Assembly: GCA_019218375.1 (NCBI GenBank)
Contig: JAHUUK010000001.1
Span: 62,001 to 126,000 of the forward strand
Origin: Dermabacteraceae bacterium TAE3-ERU5
Lineage (GTDB): Bacteria; Actinomycetota; Actinomycetes; Actinomycetales; Dermabacteraceae
Direction: 5' to 3'
DNA length: 64,000 nucleotides
Shown here: one piece after another, positions 51,667 to 59,185 of the stretch
How the letters are laid out: every line of letters begins with the position of its first letter
Position numbering within the stretch: position 1 is the stretch's first letter
The notes under the pieces: model-generated
Told to the model about the DNA's origin: nothing
Databases searched by the model: none
The model's input: only the letters and a program-made list of their open reading frames with translations
Translations under genes and position numbers: made by a program

Positions 51667-51974
51667 GATGGTGTCCTTTTCTGCGATCCACACCCGGGAG
51701 CGGAAACCGGTTTCGTCGGCCGCGCAAACCTGAATCTACGCGCGAGTTCCGCAATGGATGGTGAATCTATATATCTCGGTTTTTCCCGACACCGGGCGGT
51801 GTCGGGCCTGGCGCCCGGAGACTCGACCCGCCCCGCAGGGACCGTTGGGTCGCGTACACCTAAGTGGGCGCGCGAAGTCACCCCACACATGCGGGGTGCC
51901 CCCTCAGCTTATCCCAAGCAGGGAGAAATACCGACATTGAGCCGGTGTGACTTGCACGGGCTTTCGCGGCGAAA
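51667..51974 (-). promoter_or_regulatory. rpsB leader region with stem-loops
   Basis: 308 bp without a gene between the IclR gene and rpsB. It holds a 9-bp perfect stem (51785-51793 with 51798-51806, CCCGACACC) and a 6-bp stem (51879-51884 with 51893-51898). The first would lie in the rpsB leader about 120 nt upstream of its start. S2 is known to repress its own message in other bacteria, so a leader structure is plausible, but no S2-site match was established. I could not fix the promoter. Confidence 0.4.
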
Positions 51975-52784
51975 TTACGGCGTGGGAATGGTCAGCCCGA
52001 GCGGCAGCGCGGCGGGCACGATGCGCAGGATCTCGGAGCGGATCTCTTTGATGCGCGCCGCGTCCATCTGTTCGCTCAGCCCCGTCACCGAAATCGCGGC
52101 AATGGCCTTCCCTTCGCGCAGCACGGGAACGCCGACGCAGGATACGCCCGCCTCGTTTTCCTCGATCTCGCTCGCGTATCCCTCGCTCTTGGCGAAGCTG
52201 ACCGCCTCCCAGAGGCGCTGGGGAGTGACTTTCGGGCCGCCGGTAACGTCGGCCCGCGCATGCTGGGCCGCAATATAGGGAGAAAGCTGTTCCGGGCCAC
52301 TGACGCGGTAGGCGAGCAGGGCGCGTCCCATCGCCGACGATGCGGCGGGGATGGTCTGGCCGGTGCGGGAGCGCACCTGGATGGCGCGAGCAGGCTCCAC
52401 CTTGTCGATATAGAGAACCTCCGCAGAGAACGGCACCCCGAGGTGCACCAGCTCGTTCAGGGAGTCGCTGAGCTGCAGCAGGGTCGGGTGAAGCAGCGCG
52501 GGCAGGTTGCTAACGTCGAAGAAGGCGAGGCCCAGATTTACGGCGGCGGGCCCCAGGGAATAGCGGCCGTTTTCCGCGTCCTGATGCACGAAATTCCGCT
52601 GCCGCAAAGTGTTTAACGCCCGATATACGGTGGATTTGTTGAGGTCTAGACGGCCCGCTAGGTCGGCCAAGAAATATCCCTGCGAACCGGCCTGGCCCAG
52701 TTCCTCCAGGATCCTCAGCGCCCTGTCTATGGCTTCTATCGGGGCTGGCGCCTGTGCCATTTCTAAATCCTCCAGGTAAATCAA
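51975..52784 (-). CDS. IclR-family transcriptional regulator (KdgR-type)
   Basis: The 269-residue protein has an N-terminal winged helix (RALRILEELGQ; LADLAGRLDLNKSTVYRALNTL, about 22-60) and a C-terminal IclR effector domain. The latter includes IPAASSAMGRALLAY, the ENEAGVSCVGVPVL core and AISVTGLSEQMD. The IclR family contains KdgR, which controls pectin and uronate catabolism. The gene lies directly downstream of the kdu/kdg operon with its own AT-rich promoter region (possible TTTACA at 52843-52838) and a GGAGG ribosome-binding site. It is the obvious candidate regulator of that operon. Confidence 0.9.
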   Translation of the reverse strand: MIYLEDLEMAQAPAPIEAIDRALRILEELGQAGSQGYFLADLAGRLDLNKSTVYRALNTLRQRNFVHQDAENGRYSLGPAAVNLGLAFFDVSNLPALLHPTLLQLSDSLNELVHLGVPFSAEVLYIDKVEPARAIQVRSRTGQTIPAASSAMGRALLAYRVSGPEQLSPYIAAQHARADVTGGPKVTPQRLWEAVSFAKSEGYASEIEENEAGVSCVGVPVLREGKAIAAISVTGLSEQMDAARIKEIRSEILRIVPAALPLGLTIPTP

Positions 52785-52865
52785 TATATCTAACTAGCTA
52801 AATTAAGTTCGCCTAAATATATGCGGCGACTCAAAATTGTAAACCCGAAACGTCGGGGAAAAGGA

Positions 52866-52902
52866 ATGGGTCGGACCCTCGCTAACGCGACGATCCGACC
52901 CA
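52866..52902 (-). terminator. Terminator of the kdu/kdg operon
   Basis: A perfect 10-bp stem (52866-52875 with 52893-52902, ATGGGTCGGA) lies 37 bp after the kduD stop. ATTCCTTTTCC follows on the minus strand. It isolates the operon from the iclR promoter. Confidence 0.8.
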
Positions 52903-52939
52903 TGATCCCATTTTCTGCTGCGATTCGCGGCCACCTAAC

Positions 52940-53746
52940 CTACTTGGGCTGCTTACCGATGTAGGCGAGGATGCCGCCGTCGACGTAGAGAACGTGGCCG
53001 TTCACGAAGTCAGACGCCGATGATGCCAGGAACACCGCAGGGCCGCCTAGGTCGCCGGGGGTGCCCCATCGCGCAGCAGGGGTCTTTGCGATGATGAACT
53101 GATCGAACGGGTGCGGCGTGCCGTCCTCCTGCTTCTCGCGCAGCGGCGCGGTCTGCGGGGTGGCAATGTAGCCGGGGCCGATGCCGTTGCACTGGATGTT
53201 GAATTCGCCGTATTCGGAGGCGATATTGCGGGTAAGCATCTTCAGCCCGCCCTTTGCTGCCGCGTACGCGGAAACGGTTTCGCGCCCCAGCTCCGACATC
53301 ATCGAACAGATGTTGATGATCTTTCCGCCGCCGTTCTTGATCATTGCGGGAATTACCGCCTTGGAGCAGATGAAAGGCCCGGTCAGATCGACATCGATAA
53401 CCTGACGCCATTCGCTGGCGGGCATCTCAACCATGGGAACGCGCTTAATGATTCCGGCGTTATTCACCAAAATATCGACGTCGCCGACCTCTTTCGCGAT
53501 GCGGGCGACGTATTCGTTTACGGCGTCCTCGTCGGTCACGTCAAACACGTAGCCGTAAGCTTCGATGCCGGCCTCGCGGTACGCGTCGAGTCCCTGGTCC
53601 ACGCTTTCCTGGTTGATACTGTTAAAGACGATCTTCGCGCCCGCTTCGTGCAGGGCGCGGGCGATCTCGAACCCGATGCCGTAAACGGCGCCGGTTACGA
53701 GCGCAACCTTGCCGTCGAGGCGGAAAGCCGAAAGTGCTTCGCTCAT
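52940..53746 (-). CDS. kduD: 2-dehydro-3-deoxy-D-gluconate 5-dehydrogenase (KduD type, SDR)
   Basis: Reduces 2,5-diketo-3-deoxygluconate to 2-keto-3-deoxygluconate (KDG). The start at 53746 (MSEALSAF) gives 268 residues. Short-chain dehydrogenase features are the cofactor turn TGAVYGIG (about 20-27), VNNAGI, and the catalytic SMM...YAAAK (Tyr-x3-Lys). The link to KduI immediately upstream makes the KduD assignment likely; related gluconate 5-dehydrogenases cannot be excluded from sequence alone. It is the last gene of the operon. Confidence 0.9.
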   Translation of the reverse strand: MSEALSAFRLDGKVALVTGAVYGIGFEIARALHEAGAKIVFNSINQESVDQGLDAYREAGIEAYGYVFDVTDEDAVNEYVARIAKEVGDVDILVNNAGIIKRVPMVEMPASEWRQVIDVDLTGPFICSKAVIPAMIKNGGGKIINICSMMSELGRETVSAYAAAKGGLKMLTRNIASEYGEFNIQCNGIGPGYIATPQTAPLREKQEDGTPHPFDQFIIAKTPAARWGTPGDLGGPAVFLASSASDFVNGHVLYVDGGILAYIGKQPK

Positions 53747-53778
53747 TTTTCTCTCCCTAAAGTCCTTTGCGGGACGCG

Positions 53779-54618
53779 TTAGCGCAGCTCGGAGGGCTGC
53801 AGCACGTCCATGTCGGTGTATTCCTTGTTTTCGCCGCACATCGCCCAGATGAACGAATAGTTGGCGGTGCCTACGCCGCTGTGGATGGACCAGCTCGGGC
53901 TGATCACGGCGTCACCGGACTTCATCAGCAGGTGCTTGGTGTTTTGCGGTTCCCCCATGAAGTGGAATACCCGGGCGGCCTCGTCCAGATCGAAGTAGAC
54001 GTATGCCTCCATACGGCGCGCGTGGGTGTGCGCGGGCATGGTGTTCCAGGCCGATCCGGGGGCAAGCATGGTCAGCCCCATCTGGAGCTGGCAGCTCTGG
54101 CAGCGGTTCGGGTGCACGTACTGGTAGATCTTGCGTTCGTTCAGTGTCAGCCCCTCCCCCGTTTCGATGGGGGTGATGTCCTCGATACTGATGCGCACGC
54201 TCGGGTACTTGTGGTGTGCCGGGGCGGAGGCGATGTAGAACTTGGCGGGGTTTGCGGCGTCTGCCGACGAGAACACCACGTGGCGGGTTTCCTTGCCGAT
54301 GTAGAAGCCGTCGCGCGCGTGCATCTCTTCGCGCTGGCCGTCGATTTCGATCGCGCCGGGGCCGCCGATGTTGATTACGCCCAGTTCGCGTTCCTGCAGG
54401 AAGTATTCGGTGCCGAGTTCCTTGTCCAGCACTACTTCGAGCGGTTCCGCGCCGGGGGTTACGCCGCCCAGGATCATGCGGTCGTTGTAGGTGTAGGCCA
54501 GGTTTGCTTCGCCGGTCACGAACAGGTTTTCCACCAGGAATTCGCGGCGCAGGTCCGCGGTGTTGTAACGGTCTATGTCGGCCGGGCTATGTGCGTAGTA
54601 GAGGGAGAAGTTTTGCAT
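53779..54618 (-). CDS. kduI: 5-keto-4-deoxyuronate isomerase
   Basis: Isomerises 4-deoxy-L-threo-5-hexosulose uronate (DKI) to 2,5-diketo-3-deoxygluconate. The 279-residue cupin has the zinc ligands in AHTHARRMEAYVYFD and HFMGEPQNTKHL (His, His, Glu, His). The family signatures NDRMILGGVTPG and IHSGVGTANYSFIWAMCGEN are present. It is 32 bp upstream of kduD, which takes its product. Confidence 0.97.
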   Translation of the reverse strand: MQNFSLYYAHSPADIDRYNTADLRREFLVENLFVTGEANLAYTYNDRMILGGVTPGAEPLEVVLDKELGTEYFLQERELGVINIGGPGAIEIDGQREEMHARDGFYIGKETRHVVFSSADAANPAKFYIASAPAHHKYPSVRISIEDITPIETGEGLTLNERKIYQYVHPNRCQSCQLQMGLTMLAPGSAWNTMPAHTHARRMEAYVYFDLDEAARVFHFMGEPQNTKHLLMKSGDAVISPSWSIHSGVGTANYSFIWAMCGENKEYTDMDVLQPSELR

Positions 54619-54639
54619 GGTGTTCCTTTCACGCGCCTG

Positions 54640-54671
54640 ACGGGGCGGGCCCGGTAGCGGGCCCGCCCCGT
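54640..54671. repeat. GC stem-loop inside the operon, between the kdgF-like gene and kduI
   Basis: A perfect 13-bp stem (54640-54652 with 54659-54671, ACGGGGCGGGCCC) and six-base loop in the 61-bp gap. There is no U-run in the operon direction. GCGGGTTTTTA follows on the opposite strand, so it could stop antisense transcription or stabilise the upstream mRNA. Confidence 0.8.
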
Positions 54672-54679
54672 GCGGGTTT

Positions 54680-55036
54680 TTAGAGGTAGTCGTAACGCTG
54701 CGGGGTGAAGCAGTCCACCAGCTGCGAATCGTCTTCGAGCGGGAGGCAGCCGTGGAAGCCCATCGCCGGCATGTACATGGAGTCTCCGGCCTTAACGACC
54801 TTGACCTCCTTGTTGCCTTCGATGTCCTGCACCTCGAACTTGAAGGAGCCCTTCAGAACGTAGGTGATCTGCTCGTGCACGTGGTTGTGGAGCGGGATCT
54901 CGGCGTCCTCCGGCTGTGCCTTCTCGAACACGATGTGTGCGTAGAGCATGGTGCCGCCGTGGGACATCACGGTGCGCAGAGTGTTGTCGTCCACGCGCAC
55001 GGTCTTGAGATCGCTCTGGAAGAAGAAGTTAGACAT
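54680..55036 (-). CDS. Small cupin protein, KdgF-like (uronate linearisation)
   Basis: The 118-residue single cupin has metal motif 1 HNHVHEQITYVLKGSF (His, His, Glu) and motif 2 MPAMGFHG. KdgF enzymes speed ring opening of 4,5-unsaturated monouronates to DKI, the substrate of KduI. Size, fold and position between the transporter gene and kduI match that role, though small cupins are hard to assign by sequence alone. Confidence 0.8.
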   Translation of the reverse strand: MSNFFFQSDLKTVRVDDNTLRTVMSHGGTMLYAHIVFEKAQPEDAEIPLHNHVHEQITYVLKGSFKFEVQDIEGNKEVKVVKAGDSMYMPAMGFHGCLPLEDDSQLVDCFTPQRYDYL

Positions 55037-55073
55037 TTTGGTAAGCCCTTTCGTGCTTCTTTGGGTGATGGGG

Positions 55074-56387
55074 TTACTTTGCGATGCTCGCCGCGGCCTT
55101 CGCTGCGCCGCCCTTGCCGAAGAGCGAGGGCAGGAACGCTACCGCGAGCCAGATGAAGGTCGCCATGATCAGCATGTCGGGATCAGCGAACATGGAGCCT
55201 TCGACCTTGAATTCCGTGAAGGTACCGGCGTACATGCCCATGCAGACTGCGGGGAGCACGGACAGCATCAGGCCATCGACAACGGAGGCGATGACCGCAC
55301 CGCGTAGACCACCCTGGGCGTTGCCGAGGATGGCGGCCGCGCCGCCGGTGATAAAGCAGGCCATCAGGCCGGGGATAACCACCGCGAGGCCGAAGAACGG
55401 CAGCAGGAACATCATCACGACGCCGGTACCGAACGAGGTGAGGAAGCCCAGCAGGGCGGTGTTGGGGGAACGATCGAACAGCACCAGCACGTCTACGCCG
55501 GGGATGGCGCTCGGTGCGAAGATGCGCGCGAAGCCCTTGAACGCGGGCACCAGTTCGTCAACGAACAGCTTGATGCCGGCTTTCACGATGAACAGGCCGC
55601 CGGCAAAGCGTGCCGCCTGGTCCATCGAGAGCAGAACGAAGTTGTGGTCGGCTACCTTCTGTACCTCCGCCGGGCCCGCGATCAGCGAGGAGACGAAGAA
55701 CAGCACGAACATGGTGAGGAAGGTGGCGACGTTCGGGTCCTTCAGGAACAGGATCTTGTCGTTAACCGTGATGTCCTCCGCGTCGCGGTCCTTGTTGCCG
55801 AACTTCGAGGCCAGGAACGCGCCGATGAAGTAGGCGGAGGAACCGGAGTGGGCGATAGTGTAATCCTCGGAATTAACGACGTCCTTGGTGTAGCGCGAGA
55901 TCAGCGCCGGGCTCATGGCCATGTAGAGGCCGAGCCAGATGCCGCCGAACACGATCGCCGCCCAGGTGGGGGTGCCCGCCGCATAGAACACCGCAGCCAT
56001 GGCGAACGCCGAGAACAGCGCGAGGTGCAGCGACAGGTAGACCGCCTTGAAGCGGGTGAAGCGTGCCACCAGGATGTTCACGATCAGGCCGATCACCAGG
56101 ATGATCGATGCCGTGGTGCCGAGGCTGGGAAGCAGCTTCGACATGACCGCTTCGTTACTGGGCACGATGCCCTGCAGGTTGAAGGCCTTCTTGAAGAGGT
56201 CGCTGAACAGGCTGAGCACGTCGCCCAGGATGTGTGCGCCGAGCTTAATCATGGTGAAGCCGACGAAAGCGACGGTGGTGCCCGAGATTACCTTGGTGGC
56301 TTTGGAGCCGATGGCGATCAGGCCGATGAGGGTTACTATCGCGACGATCACCGATGGCATTCGCACGATTTCTAGAAAGATGTTCAT
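55074..56387 (-). CDS. PTS EIIC-like permease, galactitol/ascorbate (EIIC-GAT) family
   Basis: The 437-residue integral membrane protein has about 11-12 helices. The opening VIVAIVTLIGLIAIGSKATK, the KVISGTTVAFVGFTMIKLGA segment and FVDELVPAFKGFARIFAPSA resemble UlaA/GatC/SgcC permeases. No EIIA or EIIB gene lies in the operon or the window. Downstream enzymes use unphosphorylated substrates and the operon encodes KDG kinase, so transport may be without phosphorylation or may use distant EIIA/EIIB. The substrate is inferred to be an unsaturated uronate mono- or disaccharide. Confidence 0.8.
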   Translation of the reverse strand: MNIFLEIVRMPSVIVAIVTLIGLIAIGSKATKVISGTTVAFVGFTMIKLGAHILGDVLSLFSDLFKKAFNLQGIVPSNEAVMSKLLPSLGTTASIILVIGLIVNILVARFTRFKAVYLSLHLALFSAFAMAAVFYAAGTPTWAAIVFGGIWLGLYMAMSPALISRYTKDVVNSEDYTIAHSGSSAYFIGAFLASKFGNKDRDAEDITVNDKILFLKDPNVATFLTMFVLFFVSSLIAGPAEVQKVADHNFVLLSMDQAARFAGGLFIVKAGIKLFVDELVPAFKGFARIFAPSAIPGVDVLVLFDRSPNTALLGFLTSFGTGVVMMFLLPFFGLAVVIPGLMACFITGGAAAILGNAQGGLRGAVIASVVDGLMLSVLPAVCMGMYAGTFTEFKVEGSMFADPDMLIMATFIWLAVAFLPSLFGKGGAAKAAASIAK

Positions 56388-56439
56388 TTGTGGGCCTCCC
56401 CGCCCGTTGTTTTGTGAAGGATTTTTCTGCCCCGCGCGT

Positions 56440-57543
56440 TTAGCGGTCTACGCGCGCGTTACCGCCGCCCGCCAGCTTCAGCACTTCTTTGAGCGTTGCC
56501 ATTGAGGTGTCGCCGGGGGTTGTCATTGCCAGGGCGCCGTGTGCTGCGCCGAGGTCTACCGCGCTCTGGATCGGTTCACCGTTGATGAGCCCGTAGATGA
56601 GGCCGGAGGCGAACGAATCGCCGCCGCCCACGCGGTCCAAAATCTCCAGCCGGTCACGCTGGATGGCGTTTGCGAAGCCTTCGCTTCGCGACCAGGCGAT
56701 CGCTCCCCAGTCGTTGCTGGACGCGCTGCGCACGCCCCGCATGGTGGTGGCGATGACCTGGAAGTTCGGGTATTCCTGCGCGACCTGTTCGATCATCTTG
56801 GCGAACGAATCGTGGTCGAGGTCGGTCAGGTTTTCGTCGGCCCCTTCGATCTCGAAGCCGAGGCAGGCGGTGAAGTCTTCCTCGTTGCCGATCATGACGT
56901 CCACGTAGCGGGCGATCTCTCGGTTTACCCGCTGGGCCTTTTCCTGTCCGCCGACAGCCTTCCAGAGGGAGGGGCGGTAGTTGAGGTCGTAGGAGACGAT
57001 CGTGCCGTGCTTCTTCGCGGCCCTCACGGCGGCGAGCACGGTTTCGGCGCTCTGTTCGGAAAGCGCCGCGTAGATCCCGCCGGTGTGCAGCCAGCGAACG
57101 CCGAGTTCGCCGAATACATGATCGAAGTCGATGTTCTGCGGGGCGAGCTGCGAGATGGCGGTGTTACCGCGGTCGGAGCAGCCAACCGCGCCGCGCACGC
57201 CGTAGCCGCGTTCGGTGAAGTTGAGGCCGTTGCGGACGGTGCGGCCGATGCCGTCGCTTTCGCGCCAGTGGATGAGCGAGGTATCCACGCCACCCTGCAG
57301 CACAAAATCCTCGATCAGGCGGCCGATTTCGTTATCGACCAGGGCGGTGAGGACGCCGGTCTTGAGGCCGAACACGCGGCGCAGGCCACGCACGACGTTG
57401 TATTCACCGCCGCCTTCCCAGGCCTCGAAGCGACGGGCGGTGCGGATGCGACGCTCGCCGGGATCGAGCCGCAGCATGACCTCACCGAGGCTCACCGCGT
57501 CAAACGCGCATTCGCCCGCGGGGCGAAGGTTGATGTTGCTCAT
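56440..57543 (-). CDS. kdgK: 2-keto-3-deoxygluconate kinase (PfkB family)
   Basis: Phosphorylates KDG to KDPG. The ATG at 57543 (MSNINLRPAG) with an AGGAAAGGAAA tract upstream gives 367 residues; the longer open frame overlaps kdgA and is spurious. The PfkB fold shows substrate-side GGGEYNVVRGLRRVFG, YDLNYRPSLW typical of KdgK, and the catalytic DRVGGGDSFASGLIYG, where Gly replaces the usual Ala of GAGD. It is slightly longer than many KdgK proteins. It lies between kdgA and the EIIC gene. Confidence 0.92.
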   Translation of the reverse strand: MSNINLRPAGECAFDAVSLGEVMLRLDPGERRIRTARRFEAWEGGGEYNVVRGLRRVFGLKTGVLTALVDNEIGRLIEDFVLQGGVDTSLIHWRESDGIGRTVRNGLNFTERGYGVRGAVGCSDRGNTAISQLAPQNIDFDHVFGELGVRWLHTGGIYAALSEQSAETVLAAVRAAKKHGTIVSYDLNYRPSLWKAVGGQEKAQRVNREIARYVDVMIGNEEDFTACLGFEIEGADENLTDLDHDSFAKMIEQVAQEYPNFQVIATTMRGVRSASSNDWGAIAWSRSEGFANAIQRDRLEILDRVGGGDSFASGLIYGLINGEPIQSAVDLGAAHGALAMTTPGDTSMATLKEVLKLAGGGNARVDR

Positions 57544-57587
57544 TGCTTGCCGTTTTCCTTTCCTGGAGTTTTTCTGCGAATGCGCGT

Positions 57588-58223
57588 TCAGAGGTGGGCC
57601 ACGCCCGCGACCGCCTCGCGGACCAGGTGTTCCACGTTTGCGAAATCGCCCGCGTCCACCGCCTTGGCGGGAACCATCCAGGAACCGCCCACGGCGTTCA
57701 CGCACGGCAGGGCCAGATAGTCGGCCGCGTTCTGGGCGTTCACGCCACCCGTCGGCAGGAAGCTCACACCGGGGAAGGGCGCCGACAGCGACTTGAGGGC
57801 GGCCGGGCCGCCGTAGGTGGCTGCGGGGAAGAACTTGACGGTGTCCAGGCCCAGGCTGAGGGCGCGCATGATTTCGCCGGGGGTGACAGCGCCGGGGAGC
57901 ACGATTAGGCCCTTTTCCTGGGCGCGTTTGATTACCTCGGGTAGCAGGCCGGGGCTGACGATGAACTGCGCGCCGTTGTCGGCGGCGACGTCCACCTGCT
58001 GCGGCTTGATGACGGTGCCCGCGCCAACGATCAGATCGCCGCGCGCGGCCATGATTTTGATGCTTTCTGCGGCGGCTTCGGTGCGGAAGGTTACTTCGGC
58101 AACCGGCAGGCCTCCCCCGGCCAGGGCGTCGGCCAGGCCGTTCGCGTTGGCCGCATCGTTTACCACTACCACCGGAACGATCTTGCGTTCTGTGAGGGTC
58201 TGCAGCGTTAGACCAGTAGACAT
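57588..58223 (-). CDS. kdgA: 2-dehydro-3-deoxy-6-phosphogluconate aldolase
   Basis: Class I aldolase splitting KDPG to pyruvate and glyceraldehyde-3-phosphate. The start at 58223 (MSTGLTL) with GGTGGAG upstream gives 211 residues. The Schiff-base Lys is in DTVKFFPA (about residue 137), the general base Glu in AEVTFRTEAA, and the phosphate loop in LPTGGV. It is the first gene of the operon; repeated GAAAC half-sites lie in its leader. The enzyme also serves the Entner-Doudoroff route, but no edd gene is present here. Confidence 0.95.
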   Translation of the reverse strand: MSTGLTLQTLTERKIVPVVVVNDAANANGLADALAGGGLPVAEVTFRTEAAAESIKIMAARGDLIVGAGTVIKPQQVDVAADNGAQFIVSPGLLPEVIKRAQEKGLIVLPGAVTPGEIMRALSLGLDTVKFFPAATYGGPAALKSLSAPFPGVSFLPTGGVNAQNAADYLALPCVNAVGGSWMVPAKAVDAGDFANVEHLVREAVAGVAHL

Positions 58224-58239
58224 CTTTGCTCCACCTGTA

Positions 58240-58322
58240 GTTTCGTTTATTGAAACATTCGTTTCTCTCAACAAAACACACGCTACGCCTAGTGAAACGA
58301 AAAAGCAGGGACAGTTGTCCCT
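58240..58322. promoter_or_regulatory. Putative operator region upstream of kdgA
   Basis: Half-sites GTTTC (58240-58244), GAAAC (58252-58256), GTTTC (58261-58265) and GAAAC (58294-58298) occur within 60 bp. The middle pair forms GAAAC-ATTC-GTTTC (58252-58265), close to enterobacterial KdgR sites built on GAAAC/GTTTC. A separate perfect dyad AGGGACAGTTGTCCCT is at 58307-58322. The likely binder is the IclR protein at 51975-52784, but this is inference. Confidence 0.5.
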
Positions 58323-58393
58323 AGTGGCTCGGATCACACCGGGTTTTCCACTCTTTGCGGTCGCCGGGAGGGGGCTTGGGCAGGGTTTAGGGC

Positions 58394-59185
58394 ATGAGAT
58401 ACCTGCTGCTTATTACGTGTTTATTACTCGGCTGCGCCCAGCTCTCGATGCCCACCACCGCCCAGGGGTGGGGCGGCGAGACGGGACCGCTAGGGAGCGG
58501 GGTCGTTTACCGGCTGCTCAGTGCAGGTGTGAGAGGTGCTGAAGTGCAGGGTGCCGGAGTACAGGGCACCGGAGCTCAGGGTTCTGGCATACGGGGCACT
58601 GATATGCGGGACGCGGGAATAAAAACCGTAGGGGTGCAAGGTACGACGGCATCGGCTCGTAAAGCGTCCGGGGTTTCGCCGGGTTACGGTGAGGCCGCTG
58701 CCTCCAGCGCGGCAGGTGCGGGCGGCCGGGCCGGGAAAGCGGGTGAGGCCGGGTGGCTATGGCCGACGGCCCCGCCGCACCGGGTGGTGCGCGGGTTCAG
58801 CGCCCCCGCTCACCGTTACGGGCCGGGGCATAGGGGGATCGATATTTCTTCTCCCGGTCCCGAGGTGTACGCGGTGCAGGAGGGGACGGTGCGCTTTGCG
58901 GGAATGGTGGCGGGCAGGCCGGTGGTGAGCGTGCTGCACGCGGGCGGCCTGTTATCTACCTATGAGCCGGTGGTGAGCGATCTGCGAGCGGGCGATCCGG
59001 TGGGCGCCGGGCAGTTTCTGGGGATGGTGCAGCCGGGGCATTGCGCGGCGACGCATTGCCTGCACTTGGGGGCGCGCCTGGGACGGGATGAATATATCGA
59101 TCCGCTGCTTTTGCTGCGCGGGTGGCGGCCTATCGTGCTTAAACCGTTAGGCGCGCGGGTGGGCCTGGGTGAAGGCGGCGCGTAG
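58394..59185 (+). CDS. M23-family (LytM-like) cell-wall peptidase homologue with pentad repeats
   Basis: The 263-residue exported protein has a short signal with a possible lipobox LLGC (Cys14). Eight imperfect five-residue repeats span residues 44-83 (pattern x-G-V-Q-G), then an Ala/Gly linker, then a LytM domain (about 125-240). The first zinc motif HRGID (His146, Asp150) is intact. In the usual HxH motif the first His is Cys222 (CLHLG), so it may be a degenerate activator, as in several actinobacterial homologues. It often lies beside rpsB; here the uronate operon separates them. Its 3' end overlaps xerC by 39 bp. Confidence 0.82.
   Translation: MRYLLLITCLLLGCAQLSMPTTAQGWGGETGPLGSGVVYRLLSAGVRGAEVQGAGVQGTGAQGSGIRGTDMRDAGIKTVGVQGTTASARKASGVSPGYGEAAASSAAGAGGRAGKAGEAGWLWPTAPPHRVVRGFSAPAHRYGPGHRGIDISSPGPEVYAVQEGTVRFAGMVAGRPVVSVLHAGGLLSTYEPVVSDLRAGDPVGAGQFLGMVQPGHCAATHCLHLGARLGRDEYIDPLLLLRGWRPIVLKPLGARVGLGEGGA
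58523..58642 (+). repeat. Degenerate 15-bp tandem repeat coding for pentads in the M23 gene
   Basis: Eight units of 15 bp, each encoding a variant of A/T/S-G-V-Q-G, make residues 44-83. Units differ by several bases, so the array is old or under selection at the protein level. Confidence 0.75.

Noticed and set aside
51785-51806. Intrinsic terminator upstream of rpsB
   Set aside because: The T-run precedes the hairpin on the plus strand and would be an A-run after it on the minus strand, so it does not fit a terminator for either direction.
57544-58281. Extended kdgK frame reaching across kdgA
   Set aside because: The extra 246 codons are the shadow of kdgA in another frame, Arg/Gly-rich and without family resemblance.
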